Origin: Macrostomum hystrix
Taxonomy: Eukaryota > Platyhelminthes > Macrostomidae
Assembly (NCBI GenBank): GCA_950097015.1
Contig: CATNEN010000007.1
Span: 3,844,001 to 3,908,000, forward strand
Length of the DNA: 64,000 nucleotides
Direction of reading: 5' to 3'
The notes under the pieces are model-generated. The model searched no databases. It was not told where the DNA came from and saw only the letters and a list, made by a program, of their open reading frames with translations. The translations under genes were made by a program, and so were the position numbers. This document shows positions 10,546 to 21,845 of this stretch, in pieces (the stretch's first letter is position 1; every line of letters starts with the position of its first letter).

Positions 10546-11625
10546 TGACTGCGAGAGTGAGATTGGGAATGTCAGAGAGTGAGATTGGGAATGTCAGAGA
10601 GTGAGATTGGGAATGTCAGAGAGTGAGATTGGGAATGTCAGAGAGTGAGATTGGGAATGTCAGAGAGTGAGATTGGGAATGTCAGAGAGTGAGATTGGGA
10701 ATGTCAGAGAGTGAGATTGGGAATGTCAGAGAGTGAGATTGGGAATGTCAGAGAGTGAGATTGGGAATGTCAGAGAGTGAGATTGGGAATGTCAGAGAGT
10801 GAGATTGGGAATGTCAGAGAGTGAGATTGGGAATGTCAGAGAGTGAGATTGGGAATGTCAGAGAGTGAGATTGGGAATGTTAGAGAGTGAGATTGGGAAT
10901 GTCTGAGAGTGAGATTGGGAATGTCAGAGAGTGAGATTGGGAATGTCTGAGAGTGAGATTGGGAATGTCTGAGAGTGAGATTGGGAATGTCAGAGAGTGA
11001 GATTGGGAATGTCAGAGAGTGAGATTGGGAATGTCAGAGAGTGAGATTGGGAATGTCAGAGAGTGAGATTGGGAATGTCAGAGAGTGAGATTGGGAATGT
11101 CAGAGAGTGAGATTGGGAATGTCAGAGAGTGAGATTGGGAATGTCAGAGAGTGAGATTGGGAATGTCAGAGAGTGAGATTGGGAATGTCAGAGAGTGAGA
11201 TTGGGAATGTCTGAGAGTGAGATTGGGAATGTCAGAGAGTGAGATTGGGAATGTCAGAGAGTGAGATTGGGAATGTCAGAGAGTGAGATTGGGAATGTCA
11301 GAGAGTGAGATTGGGAATGTCAGAGAGTGAGATTGGGAATGTCAGAGAGTGAGATTGGGAATGTCAGAGAGTGAGATTGGGAATGTCAGAGAGTGAGATT
11401 GGGAATTTCAGAGAGTGAGATTGGGAATGTCAGAGAGTGAGATTGGGAATGTCAGAGAGTGAGATTGGGAATGTCAGAGAGTGAGATTGGGAATTTCAGA
11501 GAGTGAGATTGAGAATTTCAGAGAGTGAGATTGTGAATTTCAGAGGGTGAGATTGTGAATGTCAGAAAGTGAGATTGGGAATGTCAGAAAGTGAGATTGG
11601 GAATGTTAGAGGGTGAGAGTGAGAG
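10546..11625. repeat. Minisatellite, 22-bp unit, about 49 copies
   Basis: Unit AGAGTGAGATTGGGAATGTC plus AG, almost perfectly conserved over 1 kb, with variants (TTTCAG, GTGAAT) only at the right end. Homogeneity in the centre and decay at one edge point to recent expansion. Confidence 0.97.
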
Positions 11626-12093
11626 AATGATGCTGAATTATTGGGAGGGAGATGGAGTGGGGTGTGTGATATTGGTAAATATCGGGAATTATAACAGTTA
11701 CACCAAATTTTCAATAAGCTTATAATTGTATAAGGTCGGACAGGTCCCACTCAGGGTTGTTAGTTCGCTGTGCCCTGTAAATTTTTGCTGGCAAAAACCG
11801 GATCCCACAACTTTATATTACGAACGCGAAGCTGCCGTTTATGATCCCAATTTAGGATATCTCCCTGACTTCAGCAACCGAACTAGCGAGTGACTGACTG
11901 CACTTTTCAATGCCAGATTTTTCAGGCGAGATTCCATTGTTGAAGGGCTTCAAATGTCACTGAATAAACAAAGCATTTAACGCCATAATTTTGTTCTGTC
12001 AGATAGTTGGGAGAATCGAACATTTTTTAGACAAGCCAGTCAAATTTTTTCCACTTTAGAGGAGTCCAGCGTGGCTGCCTTCCAATTGGGCTT
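11626..12093. other. Intergenic, no feature seen
   Basis: Unique sequence between two minisatellites with no coding or RNA signal. Confidence 0.5.
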
Positions 12094-12395
12094 GATTCCA
12101 CACCCATCAAATCCTCACAAAATCATTCCACACCCATCAAATCCTCACACAATCATTCCACACCCATCAAATCATCACACACTCATTCCACACCCATCAA
12201 ATCCTCACACAATCATTCCACACCCATCAAATCATCACACACTCATTCCACACCCATCAAATCCTCACACAATCATTCCACACCCATCAAATCCTCACAC
12301 AATCATTCCACACCCAACAAATCCTCACACACTCATTCCACACCCATCAAATCCTCACACACTCATTCCACACCCATCAAATCCTCACACAATAC
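12094..12395. repeat. Minisatellite, 30-bp unit, 10 copies
   Basis: Unit begins CACACCCATCAAATCCTCAC. The period is a multiple of three, so a 110-codon plus-strand frame stays open through it; this is not evidence of a gene. It lies 250-550 bp beyond the stop codon of the channel gene. Confidence 0.96.
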
Positions 12396-12658
12396 GGAAC
12401 TAACAATTTAGAAGTAAAGCAAGCAAACATGTGGAAGTGGAAAGATGATCATTGTTAGTTTAGCGATAACGAGTAGTTTCTACCCGAAGTGTTGCAAATC
12501 GAAGGTCCAATATCCTAGTTTGCAGTACAGTGACTGAGCAGTGGTGTATAATGATGAATATTAACATTAACAGCAAATAGTGCACTGAGTCAGCAATTTC
12601 CACAGCATTTTACAAGGCAGAAGTCTGTGTTGGTCGTCTGTCTGTGTGGCCGGTTCCG

Positions 12659-15600
12659 TCAGCGCCGGTGGCACTCGGGCAGCAGAGAGTCGCAGTGCTC
12701 GGCAGTCAGCAGCACGCAAGCCCAGAAGGCGGCTGCCATCAGGAGCCAGCAGACTGGGAGGATGGACTTCGTCAGCAGCTGGCAGGCTGAGCCGGCAGCG
12801 GTGGTGTCAGGTCTGCTAGACTGGGCCGCGTGGTGGCTGATCTCGTCCGGGGGGAACAGGTCCAGGTGGTCGCTGCACTCCGAGATGGTCGCGCACTTCG
12901 AGTTGCGAATGCCGGACGACGAGTTCTGCGGATCCCGCTGCATCAGGAAGGTCTGGGATTTTGGGGAGTTTAGGATGGAATCAGCATGCTCTGTTGCTTG
13001 CTTGCTGTGTTGGGACATTCAAGTGTTCGAAAACATTTACCGTAAACAGTACCCAGTGCCAACACGGCTAAAGACAACAGCCAACACAACAGCCAACACA
13101 ACAGCCAACACAACAGCCAACACAACAGCCAACACAACAACCAACACAACAGCCAACACAACAGCCAACACAACAACCAGCACAACAGCCAGCACAACAA
13201 CCAGCACAACAGCCAGCACAGAAGCCAACATAACAACCAACAGAACAGCCAACACAGCAGCCAACACAACAGCCAACACAACAGCCAACACAACAACCAA
13301 CACAACAGCCAGCACAGAAGCCAACAGAACAACCATGAGCTATCCTCAGCCGCTGGGCCACTCACCCCACTGTAGCTGCCGCTGCTGCACTTGCCAGACT
13401 GCCTACCGGACATCTGTTCATCCTTCTGCTGCTGCTGCTGCTGCTGCTTCCGTTTCCGCCGCTTGCTAACGCCGCCGAAGCCGCCGGAGCCTGTTGCCGC
13501 TTCGCTTGACGTTGCCATAGCAACGGTCAGGCAGCAGCAGATGACCAATGCGCACTTGGCCAGCCAGATGTCCAGGGCGTTGATTCGGCTGCCAGCCACT
13601 GGCCGCCAGTTCAGCACCAGAATGTGCAGCAGGGCTAGGTTTATCAGCAGGCGAGTTGTGCGATCGAAGAAGTACAGAGTGGCTAGCGAGTGCAGCACAA
13701 TGATGAGCGACAGGCAATACTGCCGGAGGGCGGCGCTCATGTCATCAAGGCTGGACTTGACGCACAGCCGGGTCCAGAACTGGTACTTGCGGCCTGTGGA
13801 GACCAGTGTTTAGTGGATTTCAATTAGATTGAATCGGATGGGATTTGGATTTGGATTGGATTGAACTAGATTGGATTGGACTGGATTGGATTGGACTGGA
13901 TTAGATTGGATTGGACTGGATTGGATTGGATTGGACTGGATTGGATTGGATTGGATTTGACTGGATTGGATTGGACTGGATTGGATGGAACTGGATTGGG
14001 TTGGATTGGATTTGACTGGATTGGATTGGACTGGATTGGATGGAACTGGATTGGGTTGGATTGGATTGGAATGGACGGGCTCGGAATGATTTAGTGAGGA
14101 TTTTATTGGCGTGGAACATAATGACACAGTCCTGACTGGTAAGTTACTGGTAAGTCCCGACTGGCACATTTGTCTTTTCAAACATCAGTTGCACTTCTTT
14201 CACAGCTAGAAATCTCCTAGCTCCTCGTGATCAGTGGGAAAATTCCAATTTTCGGCCGTCTATTTTAGTCCAGCATGGTTCAGCAGAGCCCGACTGCATG
14301 GGAAAATGTGACTTCTTCATTTTTGTTCCCTCCAGTGTCTCCAACCCAAGCGACGTCCATCTAGTAATGAAATTGCATGCGACAGGGACTGCACTATACT
14401 TCTGCTTCACTGAAGATCTTTAACAGCCTCTTTATTTTCCCTTCTATTAGAGTCTGGCTTGACGAGAAAACCGTCAAGTCACGTTTACAAAAAAATTTTG
14501 TACCCTTTGGTTTCAAGCAAAAAATGTATAGGGGCCTTACTATAAAGGTTGCGTATTCTCTGTTGTTAAAACTTTCGTGCTCAAATTTACACTGCCGAAA
14601 TACTCGTAGAAGCAAAGTACAAACTTGTCTTACGAAAGCTTTATACTCGTAGTACGACACCAATGACTTTAAAAGTTGCTCCAGCAAATTTAAATTACAC
14701 CCGATTACACACGATCATGAAATTAAACACCTTCTAACAGTTAACGCCGAGGGGGTGGGTGCTGCGGAGGGGGTGGGTGCTGCTGAGGGCGTGGGTGCTG
14801 CTGAGGGCGTGGGTGCTGCTGAGAGCGTGGGTGCTGCGGAGGGGGTGGGTGCTGCGGAGGGGGTGGGTGCTGCAGAGGGGGTGGGTGCTGCGGAGGGGGT
14901 GGGTGCTGCTGAGGGCGTGGGTGCTGCTGAGGGCGTGGGTGCTGCTGAGGGCGTGGGTGCTGCTGAGAGCGTGGGTGCTGCGGAGGGGGTGGGTGCTGCG
15001 GAGGGGGTGGGTGCTGCAGAGGGGGTGGGTGCTGCGGAGGGGGTGGGTGCTGCTGAGAGCGTGGGTGCTGCGGAGGGGGTGGGTGCTGCGGAGGGGGTGG
15101 GTGCTGCGGAGGAGCTGGGGGCTGCGGAGGAGGTGGGACTATGAAGTGGTGTGCTTAGCTGTAAGTAGGCGCTGTTATCCTGAAAGAGTAAATTTAGTTT
15201 GCCGTTTCTGGGCAGCAAACGCATTCATTTCTAAATCCCAGAATTCACTTACCATCGCTGCTGAAGGGCTTCGACAGCCGGTAGACAATGGCGTGCCTGC
15301 CGGCCGCCTCCTTGGTGCTGCAGTTGTGCTGATGATGCTGGCTGAGCGACATGTGCACAGACCGTTGACCGCGAGGGTTTGCTGAAAGTTTACGTGACTC
15401 TGTGTATCTGTGCACAGCTCAGTTGGTGAAGAACGGCAATCGATTTTCTATCCATACAGTGTACATTCAGTGGTGAAGAACGGCAATCGATTTTCTATCC
15501 ATACAGTGTACATTCAGTGGTGAAGAACGGCAATTGATTTTCTATCCATACAGTGTACATTCAGTGGTGAAGAAAGGCAATCGATTTTCTATCCGTACAG

Positions 15601-18600
15601 TGTACATTCAGTGGTGAAGAAAGGCAATCGATTTTCTATCCATACAGTGTACATTCAGTGGTGAAGAAAGGCAATCGATTTTCTATCCGTACAGTGTACA
15701 TTCAGTGGTGAAGAACGGCAATTGATTTTCTATCCGTACAGTGTACATTCGGTGGTGAAGAGAGGCAATCGATTTCCTCTGAGGGGTTGTTACAGAGCCA
15801 TTCGCTACTAAGAATTTTCAAAAAACACTTTTCCGTTCAATGCAGGTTAGGGGTGGGGGTCAGAGTTTTCTACCCCAGGTAGAGTACATTTGAACTGTCA
15901 TGTCGCGCAATACGAACCCTCCTCGAAGACCAAGCTACAGACTGTGTCAGCCAGCGGATACTGCAGCGCAGGACCGTCGCACCTGACTGTGGCCCGGTGC
16001 CTGCAACAATTTTCCATAGTTAAAATGTTTCAAATGTTGTACAGCGAGTTATATAAAAAAAATTCCCAATAGTTTCGCAAGAATCCTCACCAGACTCGGT
16101 AGATGATGGCCCTGGTTGTGCTTCCTCGGGCCAGCTTCATGTACAAGGAGTTTTGCTCCTCCTTCAGCGAACGCGCGTTCAGGAAGACAAACTTAGGCGT
16201 CCACAGCCGGTCTCGGTTAAGCGGAATTGCTTCCAGGGAGTCGGACATCATTTCCAGGAATCGGTGGCCCCAGCGCAGGTCCAGGGTGAAGGACAGGTCG
16301 ACCTCCTGAAGATGAGAATGTGCTTTAATTGAAATGCCAAAACCTGAGTTAGATGGAATCCACAAAAGTCAAGCCTGCCGCTCACATTGTTAGACAGCCG
16401 GGCGACATCTCCGATCTCGATGGACACGTTAAGAGCCCCGGAGGTGTCCGCGGGGCTCACCTCCGGCACGTCCATGTTCATGTACAGCGCCTTGATGTTT
16501 TCCTTCAGGGTCTCCGTAGACATTTCCCTGCGCGGGCATTGTGCAAAGTTTACTTAGGATTAGGCAGCCGGCGATACGGGAAATTTGGATCTGGCAAAGC
16601 AAACTTTGGTGAATTTGAACTTTTGCAGTTCTTGTTGCAGCTCCCTCTGCGGGCGATTGTTAATTAGTGGCTAGTCTTGGCGCAATTCGGAGACTTTCTG
16701 TTCCGGCCCGGTGGTTTTTTATCGCAGTGTAAGAGTTTTTATTTCACCTGGTCAGAGTGATTCTCCCACCCTCGCCGTTAGAAACAACCAGGGCTAATGT
16801 CGGTGCGCCGACTGAAGAATGCACAAGAAAACTAGCTAGAAACTTTGCCGGCCAAGCGAAATGGCAGTTTAGTTTAGAACGTGGAATTTTCAGCTGTGAT
16901 TTGTTAAGTTGAATCTAATCAATAGGGAATGCTGAAATTGAGACAGAAGTAGCGAGGACAATGTGAGAAGTACGTAGTAGAGAGATAAGGGCTGGGATTA
17001 CTAAATGCATTGATATTTAGTATTTATCATTTAGTAGTGCATGAAGGAGACTTGGAAAAGTAGTAAGAGGATAGTTAAAGAAGTGGAAATGAGAAAGAGA
17101 GAAGTATAGAGGAAAGGAGAGAAGTAGAGAGGAAATTAGAGAAGTAGAGATGAGAGTGAGAGAAGTAGAGAGACGAGAGTGAGAGAAGTAGAGAGACGAG
17201 AGTGAGAGAAGTAGAGAGACGAGAGTGAGAGAAGTAGAGAGACGAGAGTGAGAGAAGTAGAGAGACGAGAGTGAGAGAAGTAGAGAGACGAGAGTGAGAG
17301 AAGTAGAGAGACGAGAGTCAGAGAAGTAGAGAGACGAGAGTGAGAGAAGTAGAGAGACGAGAGTGAGAGAAGTAGAGAGACGAGGGTGAGAGAAGTAGAG
17401 AGACGAGAGTGAGAGAAGTAGAGAGACGAGAGTGAGAGAAGTAGAGAGACGAGAGTGAGAGAAGTAGAGAGACGAGAGTGAGAGAAGTAGAGAGACGAGG
17501 GTGAGAGAAGTAGAGAGACGAGAGTGAGAGAAGTAGAGAGACGAGAGTGAGAGAAGTAGAGAGACGAGAGTGAGAGAAGTAGAGAGACGAGAGTGAGAGA
17601 AGTAGAGAGACGAGGGTGAGAGAAGTAGAGAGACGAGAGTGAGAGAAGTAGAGAGACGAGAGTGAGAGAAGTAGAGAGACGAGAGTGAGAGAAGTAGAGA
17701 GACGAGAGTGAGAGAAGTAGAGAGACGAGAGTGAGAGAAGTAGAGAGACGAGGGTGAGAGAAGTAGAGAGACGAGAGTGAGAGAAGTAGAGAGACGAGAG
17801 TCAGAGAAGTAGAGAGACGAGAGTGAGAGAAGTAGAGAGACGAGAGTGAGAGAAGTAGAGAGACGAGAGTGAGAGAAGTAGAGAGACGAGAGTGAGAGAA
17901 GTAGAGAGACGAGAGTGAGAGAAGTAGAGAGACGAGAGTCAGAGAAGTAGAGAGACGAGAGTGAGAGAAGTAGAGAGACGAGAGTGAGAGAAGTAGAGAG
18001 ACGAGAGTGAGAGAAGTAGAGAGACGAGAGTGAGAGAAGTAGAGAGACGAGGGTGAGAGAAGTAGAGAGACGAGAGTGAGAGAAGTAGAGAGACGAGGGT
18101 GAGAGAAGTAGAGAGACGAGAGTGAGAGAAGTAGAGAGACGAGAGTGAGAGAAGTAGAGAGACGAGAGTGAGAGAAGTAGAGAGACGAGAGTGAGAGAAG
18201 TGAGAGGAAAGAAGGATGAAGAAGGGAGATAAGGAAGGAGATTAGTCGGAGTGCTTTGAGATGAACAGAAGCAGAGCGGTAAGTTAAAGCAGCAGGTGAG
18301 GACCGCATGAAGGTCAGCATCAGGTAGGCTCGGTAGTCGCAGGTCAAGACGCCCCTTCAAAAAGTAGGCAGAGAGGGGAAGGGGGGCAGTCCGCGATCCC
18401 GGTCACCAGAATCGGCCCCCTTCCGCGCCAACTTTCATGAGTCAGCATCCCCGAGGCGCCCCCCCCGACAGCGTAAATAATGTTTAAGGGGATCGTCCGG
18501 CTTGTCAACGGATTCCGTCAAGGCAGGGTTCTGCGTTGCCTCCCTGCTTGCAAGCTTGCAGCGCCACGGCTTCATCGCTCTTCTGGACTGTTCCAAATTG

Positions 18601-19137
18601 CCGCGCGCGTCAGCATGGCTTGTTTGGGAAGTGTGACAGCTCCGCAGCTCCCACTGTCTAATAGATAATTCCCTTATGCAATGTTATCTATCCGTCTGTC
18701 TATTTGCTTACCTACCTATCGTGTGTGCTAGTACCTTTCTATACCTGTATTATGTCTGTCTAATTCTTTTATCTATTTACGAGCCGTCTACCAATACATA
18801 AATCTATCTACCTACTACCTATCCAACGACATATCTATCTACTCTTCACATGTCTATCTACGCATCCATCTACTAACTCTCTATTTACATGTATATCTAC
18901 CTACCAACCTTCGTGTCTATCTACGTACTTATCTCAACATTCACCTTTCTATCAACCTATCTATATGTCTATCAAGCTACCTAAAATGCTTAAATTGAAT
19001 CCTTAATTTGCTGCTAATCTCGATACATACTCATCATTTCCATCATCCGACACTCACCTGGAAGACTGGGCCGGCGTTAGAGCGATCAGAAGCATCATCA
19101 GCAGCAACAGCAGCAGCCAACAGCCGGTGGCCGGCAT
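12659..19137 (-). CDS. Cys-loop (pentameric ligand-gated) ion channel subunit, 7 exons
   Basis: Exons: 19058-19137, 16386-16527, 16091-16305, 15918-16000, 15253-15381, 13366-13793, 12659 to about 13000/13004. Protein about 472 aa. Exon 1 is a signal peptide (MPATGCWLLLLLLMMLLIAL). Exons 2-5 give a ligand-binding-type domain with a W-x-PKFVFLNA stretch and the hallmark Cys-loop, C153 and C167 with 13 residues between, including QYPLADTVC. Exon 6 holds M1-M3 (about 242-316) and a Gln-rich loop; exon 7 holds M4 and the stop. Length and C-loop-to-M1 spacing fit the family. Phases agree at all joins except exon 6/7, where the best donor (GGG/GTGAGT) fits only an AAG acceptor. The exon 4 donor GTTCGT is weak. 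M1 lacks the usual proline. Ligand and ion selectivity cannot be read. Confidence 0.8.
13072..13335. repeat. Minisatellite, 12-bp unit, in channel-gene intron 6
   Basis: Unit ACAACAGCCAAC (plus strand) with variants ACAACCAGCAC. It fills the intron between exons 6 and 7. The 12-bp period keeps frames open on both strands. Confidence 0.95.
13840..14090. repeat. GGATT/GGACT pentanucleotide-type array in channel-gene intron 5
   Basis: Degenerate 5-bp repeats (TGGATTGGAC, TGGATTGGAT) over 250 bp, with a larger repeated block around TGGATGGAACTGGATTGGG near 13980 and 14040. Confidence 0.95.
14091..14744. other. Unique part of channel-gene intron 5
   Basis: About 650 bp separating two unrelated arrays in the same intron. 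Frames of about 90 codons exist on both strands at 14377-14687 but are uncharacteristic; no feature called. Confidence 0.5.
14745..15140. repeat. G-rich minisatellite, 18-bp unit, about 22 copies, in channel-gene intron 5
   Basis: Unit GAGGGGGTGGGTGCTGCG with GAGGGCGTGGGTGCTGCT and GAGAGCGTGGG variants in an ordered pattern. The G-rich strand is the plus (template) strand of the channel gene and has closely spaced runs of three to five G. Open frames of over 120 codons result from the 18-bp period. Confidence 0.96.
15418..15775. repeat. Minisatellite, 47-bp unit, about 7.5 copies, in channel-gene intron 4
   Basis: Unit contains GGCAATCGATTTTCTATCC and ACAGTGTACATTCAGTGGTG. Variants (AACGG/AAAGG, CCATA/CCGTA, CAATTG) alternate. 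This is the longest unit in the window. Confidence 0.96.
16528..17134. other. 3' part of channel-gene intron 1
   Basis: Intronic sequence between exon 2 and the CT-rich array. No feature seen. Confidence 0.5.
17135..18215. repeat. Pure purine/pyrimidine minisatellite, 23-bp unit, about 45 copies, in channel-gene intron 1
   Basis: Plus-strand unit GAGAGAAGTAGAGAGACGAG plus AGT; on the transcribed (minus) strand it is a 1-kb near-continuous pyrimidine tract. Rare variants (GAGGGT, GAGTCA) recur at intervals. Because no frame of the unit contains a minus-strand stop, frames of 403 and 447 codons appear; they are repeat artefacts. Confidence 0.97.
18216..18669. other. Unique segment of channel-gene intron 1
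   Basis: GC-richer unique DNA between two repeats. No coding exon of the channel is needed here, since exons 1 and 2 join in phase. Confidence 0.45.
18670..18990. repeat. Degenerate (CTAT)n-type tetranucleotide tract
   Basis: Strongly decayed CTAT/CTAC/ATCT repeats over about 320 bp, close to the exon 1 donor at 19057. The decay contrasts with the near-perfect array 500 bp further in the same intron. Confidence 0.8.
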
Positions 19138-19747
19138 GATCTCTTGACTACACTTGGCCTAGCTCGAGCTAACACACAAAATGCGAAAAGCTGCAATAGA
19201 ACTTTACAGTCCAGCACCAAGAAGTAAGTCTTCCTAGGAGCGATCCGATTGGCTGAGCCGGCGGCTCTCCAATCAGCCGGGTGCGGTGAGTCAGCGGGGG
19301 CCATTGATGGATGGACTCTCCCTGCTAACAACATGCACGCAGAAGTCCCCAACCCGAGACTGCAGACTCTGCAAATGATTTGCTCTGCAAGAACGGGGGC
19401 CTAATTAAAAGTTCTCACGCTCGGAGAAAGCTCTCACGTGTCATAAAAATTAATTTCCCATGAATTGGTAGTTGATGGAGACTCAGATAAACTCGTAACT
19501 CGATTACAATAGCTTAAGCTCCGCTTACTCACACTGGAATGATTTACTGCTCCTATTCTCCTATTAGACCAGTCAGTTCTGTAAACGCGACCTAAGTAGC
19601 TAAGCGGTTATAGCTACTTAAAAAATAAGCCAAAACTAATTCTCAATGAAGTTGTTTTTATCCTTCTTCGCACGAATCGCAAACTATTGAGCAGATATTG
19701 CTGTCGAGAGTTGAAGAAATTATCCAACGAATATGAAACCAGCGATT
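19138..19747. other. Upstream region of the channel gene
   Basis: About 600 bp between the signal-peptide ATG and the first upstream array. The promoter should be here; no clear TATA box seen. Confidence 0.45.
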
Positions 19748-20069
19748 CAATTGGGGATAGCGGAGTCGGTGAGTGGATAGGGGAGTCGGTGAGTGGATAG
19801 GGGAGTCGGTGAGGGGATAGGGGAGTCGGTGAGTGGATAGAGGAGTCGGTGAGGGGATAGGGGAGTCGGTGAGTGGATAGGGGAGTCGGTGAGGGGATAG
19901 GGGAGTCGGTGAGTGGATAGGGGAGTCGGTGAGGGGATAGGGGAGTCGGTGAGTGGATAGGGGAGTCGGTGAGGGGATAGGGGAGTCGGTGAGTGGATAG
20001 GGGAGTCGGTGAGGGGATAGGGGAGTCGGTGAGGGGATAGGGGAGTCGGTGAGTGGATAGGGGAGTCAG
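19748..20069. repeat. G-rich minisatellite, 20-bp unit, about 16 copies
   Basis: Units GTGAGTGGATAGGGGAGTCG and GTGAGGGGATAGGGGAGTCG alternate fairly regularly, suggesting a 40-bp higher-order unit. It lies 0.6-0.9 kb upstream of the channel gene start. Confidence 0.96.
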
Positions 20070-20180
20070 TGAGTGGATGTGGGATTCGGAGAGGTCGCTG
20101 TGGGATTCGGAGAGGTCGATGGGGGATTCGGAGAGGTTGGTGGAGGATTCGGAGAGGTCGATGTGGGATTCGGAGTGGTG
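20070..20180. repeat. Minisatellite, 21-bp unit, left arm
   Basis: Unit GAGGTCGATGTGGGATTCGG plus A, about 5 copies, followed by a short (TG)n. The same unit resumes at 20704-21040 beyond a LINE fragment. Confidence 0.93.
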
Positions 20181-20189
20181 TGTGTGTGT

Positions 20190-20703
20190 GTGTTAACCTT
20201 GGCTCGGCGGGCCAGGGCCAGTACCTGCTCCTGGGAAAAGCTCGGCGAAGAAGCCCCAGCCGGTCTTGGGCTGGGACCAGAGATCCTGCGGGACGAGCGA
20301 GTTGGGACGAGCCGGGCAGGAGAACAGATGCGTGACCGACTCTTCCTCACCGTGGCAACGCGGGCAGGTGGCAGGCGACTCCTGGTCGAGGCGGTGCTTA
20401 TAACTGGCCAGGTGAAGGCAGAAACCCGACCGGAGTTGGGCTAGCGTGGCCCGGGCGAAGCGCGGCAACTGCGTCTCTGAAGCGTCGATCACAGGCGGTG
20501 GCGCGCCGAGGACCCGATTAGGTTGCCGGTCCAGCAGGCGTTTCTGCACGCAAGCGGTGTGGAGGGCGATGGAAAGCTGGCGGGTGGTGAGCGGACCGGG
20601 GGAAGGACGGAGAAGCGGCTGATGCACGTTGATAAAGTTGATGGCGCAGGTGGTGAGCGACGAGCGAAGTTGCCGCCGCGGGGCCGGGACGAGCGACAGA
20701 TGA
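20190..20703 (-). pseudogene. Non-LTR retrotransposon C-terminal fragment (I/Jockey-like)
   Basis: The minus-strand frame encodes LAQLRSGFCLHLASYKHRL followed by CPRCHGEEESVTHLFSC, matching the LRSGH...CPxC...HxxxxC cysteine/histidine region found after the RT or RNase H domain of I- and Jockey-type LINEs, then a typical Leu-Trp-x-x-Pro end (DLWSQP). No RT domain is present, so it is a 5'-truncated remnant. It is embedded in a 21-bp minisatellite present on both sides, and its 3' side ends near a (TG)n run at about 20178. Confidence 0.75.
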
Positions 20704-21040
20704 TGACATTCGGAGTGGTCGATGTGGGATTCGGAGAGGTCGATGTTGGATTCGGAGAGGTCGATGGGGGATACGGAGAGGTCGATGTGGGATTCGGAGT
20801 GGTCGATGTGGGATTCGGAGTGGTCGATGGGGGATACGGAGAGGTCGATGAGGGATTCGGAGTGGTCGATGTGGGATTCGGAGAGGTCGATGTGGGATTC
20901 GGAGAGGTCGATGTGGGATTCGGAGAGGTCGATGTGGGATTCGGAGAAGTGGATGTGGGATTCGGAGAGGTCGATGTGGGATTCGGAGAGGTGGATGTGG
21001 GATTCGGAGAGGTGGATGGGGGATTCGGAGAGGTCGATGC
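20704..21040. repeat. Minisatellite, 21-bp unit, right arm
   Basis: About 16 copies of the same unit as 20070-20180 (variants GTGGTCGATG, GATACGGAG). The period is a multiple of three, so a heptapeptide (SERSMWD-like) frame stays open on the plus strand; not a gene. Confidence 0.95.
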
Positions 21041-21812
21041 GAATGGAAATCACAAAGGTAAATAAAAAAGAAAGAAAGGCAATTATAAGAATTCGTTGAT
21101 CTATCGTTGAAAATAATATGCACTGTCGAACAAAGGCAGTTCAGCATACTTTGTTATCCTCTTACTAGCTAGTAAGTACGAGTAGTTGATTTTCATCGCA
21201 GTGACAATTCGCTGGAGTAGTTAGTGTTAAGCTGCGCCAAAAAATCAAATCAATTGTTTTTGCTTTTAGAAGCAAAATAAAAAATAAGAAACTATGTAAA
21301 ATAGAAAAAAGAGAATTAGTGATTTAAACAGAGATTGCCACCGATTGATCAAGTGATACGTTAAAGCAGATCAAAAGATAGAAAAGTTGCAGATTAATAC
21401 AAGTAAAACTAAAGTCAGGCATAGAACAGGTCGAGCCAACAAGAAAATGGTTGGTCGCAAGAAGCTTCTCATCTTCCAATTGTCAAGGCGTGGAATACAA
21501 GCGCATTTAGGATTGGAATTCAAACACTTATGCTTATCCATTGCGCACAGACTTACACTACTCACTGAGCTTTGGAAAATGACAGTAGGCAGGTTAGCAT
21601 TTTAATACCGTAATTTGAATGTCTGACTGAACCCGTTGCGGTGGAGACTGCTGGTCGGCACTTTTTGGCAAAAATCAGTGCACACAGCTTCGACTGGCCA
21701 AGTAAGCCACTTATCGGACACAGCAACTGGAATGCCGCCTGCACTGCTGCACGCAACTTACAGCTCAGTGCGCCAAGGGCAAGGGCATGCACTCAGACTT
21801 TAGGGACGACTG

Positions 21813-21816
<4 letters not shown>
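21041..21816. other. Intergenic, no feature seen
   Basis: AT-rich to mixed unique DNA. Short frames at 21371-21800 show no domain. Confidence 0.5.

Positions 21817-21845
<29 letters not shown>

Noticed and set aside
14715-15385. Gly-Ala-Glu and Ala-Pro-Ser repeat proteins on both strands
   Set aside because: 18-bp minisatellite inside channel-gene intron 5; exon 5 of the channel overlaps the right end on the minus strand in another frame.
15418-15775. Direct repeats of 47 bp that could be taken for a CRISPR array
   Set aside because: Units are contiguous with no unique spacers, in an intron of an animal gene.
17017-18360. Open frames of 447 and 403 codons on the minus strand
   Set aside because: They are translations of a 23-bp pyrimidine-rich minisatellite in two frames and give the same 23-residue repeat; they lie in an intron.
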